Assembly (NCBI GenBank): GCA_944800085.1
Contig: CALYLO010000004.1
Span: forward strand, 434,001-498,000
Direction: 5' to 3'
Length of the DNA: 64,000 bases
DNA from: Paenibacillus melissococcoides
Lineage (GTDB): Bacteria; Bacillota; Bacilli; Paenibacillales; Paenibacillaceae
The notes under the pieces were generated by a model, which saw nothing but the letters and a program-made list of their open reading frames with translations, did no database searches and was not told the DNA's origin. Within the stretch, counting starts at the first letter, position 1, and every line of letters starts with the position of its first letter. The translations under genes and the position numbers were made by a program. Below are positions 62,711 to 64,000 of the stretch, in pieces.

Positions 62711-63922
62711 ATGCAATACTCATTCTCTACCCGCGTGTCATCCGTCGAAAGCTCGGCCGTGCGCGATATTTTGAAATTAACGCAAGGAAAATCGATTATT
62801 TCATTTGCAGGAGGCCTGCCGGCCGAAGAATACTTCCCGATGGAAGCGATTCGATATGCGGCGGATCGCGTCCTGCAGCAAAGCCCGCAAGCGCTTCAAT
62901 ACGGTCTGACGGAAGGGACGACCGTGCTGCGGGAGCGTCTGGGTGCGCGTCTCCACTCGCAACGGAGCATTCCGGCTGGCGTCGACGAGATTCTGATTAC
63001 GAACGGATCGCAGCAGGCGTTGGATCTGTTCGCGCGGGCCCTGCTGAATCCGGGGGATACGGTCCTCGTGGAAAATCCGACCTATCTGGCCTGCTTGCAG
63101 GTGCTTCGGATGCAGCAAGCGAACATCGTCCCGGTGGACAGCGACGACCAGGGCATGATTCCCGAGGATGTGGCGGAGAAGCTGAAGCGGCATAAGCCAA
63201 AATTCGTCTACGTCGTGCCGACGTTCGGGAATCCGACCGGGCGGGTATGGAGCGTCGAGCGGAGACAAGCGCTGCTAAATCTGTGCCGGGAGCACGGAAC
63301 GGTCATCCTGGAGGACGACCCGTATGGGGAATTGCGGTTCACTTCGGATCGCGTGCCCAATATCGCCGCGCTGGAGGGCGAGACGGATCATCGTCTCGTC
63401 GCTTATACGAGCACGTTCAGCAAGACAGTTGCGCCTGGATTAAGAACAGGGTGGACGGTCGCCGATCGCCAGATTATCCGCATGATGGCGCGCGTGAAGC
63501 AATCGGCTGATCTGCATACCAGTGTGCTGGATCAGCTCATTTTGAGCGAAATGCTGCTGCCGGAAGTGTTTAAGCTTGATGATCATATCCATAAATTGTC
63601 TTCCATTTACAAGGAAAGAATGGAGACGATGGAAGCCGAGCTGTCCCGGGACAGTTGGAGCAGTTCCGTATGGAACAAGCCGCAGGGCGGCATGTTCTTC
63701 TGGGTGGAGCTGCCGGAGGGACTGGATTCCCAGACGCTGTTGGCTTGCGCCGTCGACAAGGGCGTCGCCTTCGTGCCAGGAACGTCATTCTATGCCGGAG
63801 AGCCGAAGCGCAATACGATGCGGCTGAATTACTCGTTCGCGGAGCCGGACGTAATCCGCACGGGCATGGAGCGGCTGAGCGAAGCCGTATCCGAATTCCT
63901 CGGCCGCTATGCCGGCGAGTAG
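62711..63922 (+). CDS. PLP-dependent aminotransferase, class I fold (2-aminoadipate/aromatic type)
   Basis: 403 residues from ATG 62711; the upstream ATG 62690 lacks a ribosome site while AAAGGG precedes 62711. Fold type I with TNGSQQALDLFARALL, VPTFGNPTGRVW, EDDPYGELRF and the PLP lysine K238 (STFSKTVAPGLRTGW). It resembles the aminotransferase half of MocR-like proteins and LysN/2-aminoadipate transaminases but lacks the GntR domain. Substrate not determined by context. The stretch after it to 64000 holds no gene start that I can support. Confidence 0.88.
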   Translation: MQYSFSTRVSSVESSAVRDILKLTQGKSIISFAGGLPAEEYFPMEAIRYAADRVLQQSPQALQYGLTEGTTVLRERLGARLHSQRSIPAGVDEILITNGSQQALDLFARALLNPGDTVLVENPTYLACLQVLRMQQANIVPVDSDDQGMIPEDVAEKLKRHKPKFVYVVPTFGNPTGRVWSVERRQALLNLCREHGTVILEDDPYGELRFTSDRVPNIAALEGETDHRLVAYTSTFSKTVAPGLRTGWTVADRQIIRMMARVKQSADLHTSVLDQLILSEMLLPEVFKLDDHIHKLSSIYKERMETMEAELSRDSWSSSVWNKPQGGMFFWVELPEGLDSQTLLACAVDKGVAFVPGTSFYAGEPKRNTMRLNYSFAEPDVIRTGMERLSEAVSEFLGRYAGE

Positions 63923-64000
63923 CCCGCAGCCGGGCGGCGGGTTATGTATCGCCCGCCATCGGCAGGCCGGCGACCTCCGCTGTCCCGGCCCCGGGCTTGC

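Noticed and set aside
1..64000. tRNA, rRNA, prophage or plasmid replication genes
   Set aside because: None could be recognised on either strand; mobile content is limited to the four insertion sequences.

Overview
The window (about 55% GC by eye) looks like the chromosome of a spore-forming Paenibacillus-type Bacillota. The signs are a YtxC-thrS pair behind a T-box leader, a candidate gamma-type small acid-soluble spore protein, an AbrB-like regulator with Spo0A-like boxes, a LiaFSR system, GlnR/TnrA boxes in front of amt and glnA, a MetI/MetC transsulfuration operon and a futalosine-route menaquinone gene. The species cannot be read from the sequence.

Layout. 1-4.7 kb: methionine operon metA(partial)-metI-metC, then mqnC behind a strongly self-complementary leader. 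4.8-8.4 kb: two IS4-type elements, each with terminal inverted repeats and a 9-bp target duplication, inserted into an array of a ~50-nt palindromic repeat. 8.9-14.4 kb (minus strand): two-component system, unknown membrane protein, solute-binding lipoprotein and organophosphate antiporter, a PgtABCP/HptRSA-UhpT-like module. 14.6-16.4 kb: an IS1182-type element in the same repeat family. 16.8-20.2 kb: ytxC and T-box-controlled thrS, with an apparent frameshift in A7. 20.5-25.6 kb: M1-type metallopeptidase, decayed glycosyltransferase/epimerase remnants, and amt with two GlnR/TnrA boxes. 25.9-32.4 kb: two-component system, FG-GAP lipoprotein, LytR-CpsA-Psr protein, RodA/FtsW-family protein, 3D-domain protein and an SASP-like protein. 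32.6-34.5 kb (minus): GntR-ABC transporter operon with its own operator. 34.7-43.7 kb: liaFSR, a YugN-like protein, HtrA followed by its own two-component pair, ispH and a DUF2062 protein. 43.8-45.0 kb: DAHP synthase. 45.1-47.2 kb: a 23-24 bp minisatellite, an IS630-type element in the ~50-nt repeat, and degenerate direct repeats. 47.3-54.3 kb: beta-type glutamine synthetase, esterase remnant, large secreted GH20 hexosaminidase and serC. 54.4-64 kb: AA10 lytic polysaccharide monooxygenase, a frameshifted PhoP-like regulator, trmL, an AbrB-like protein, a large repeat surface protein (apparently frameshifted at its signal peptide), a 32-residue membrane peptide, a phosphodiester-glycosidase-domain protein and a PLP aminotransferase.

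How it fits together. Most of the window is housekeeping plus cell-envelope sensing: five two-component sets or parts of sets, LCP, RodA-like, Lia, HtrA and 3D proteins. There is nitrogen control (amt, glnA) and extracellular chitin use (LPMO and GH20). The most unusual signal is the ~50-nt palindromic repeat family. It was found only in the clusters that host the four insertion sequences, and three elements can be shown to sit inside repeat units. Three apparent frameshifts in short simple tracts (thrS, phoP-like, surface protein) are either assembly errors or real slippage sites and need read-level checking.
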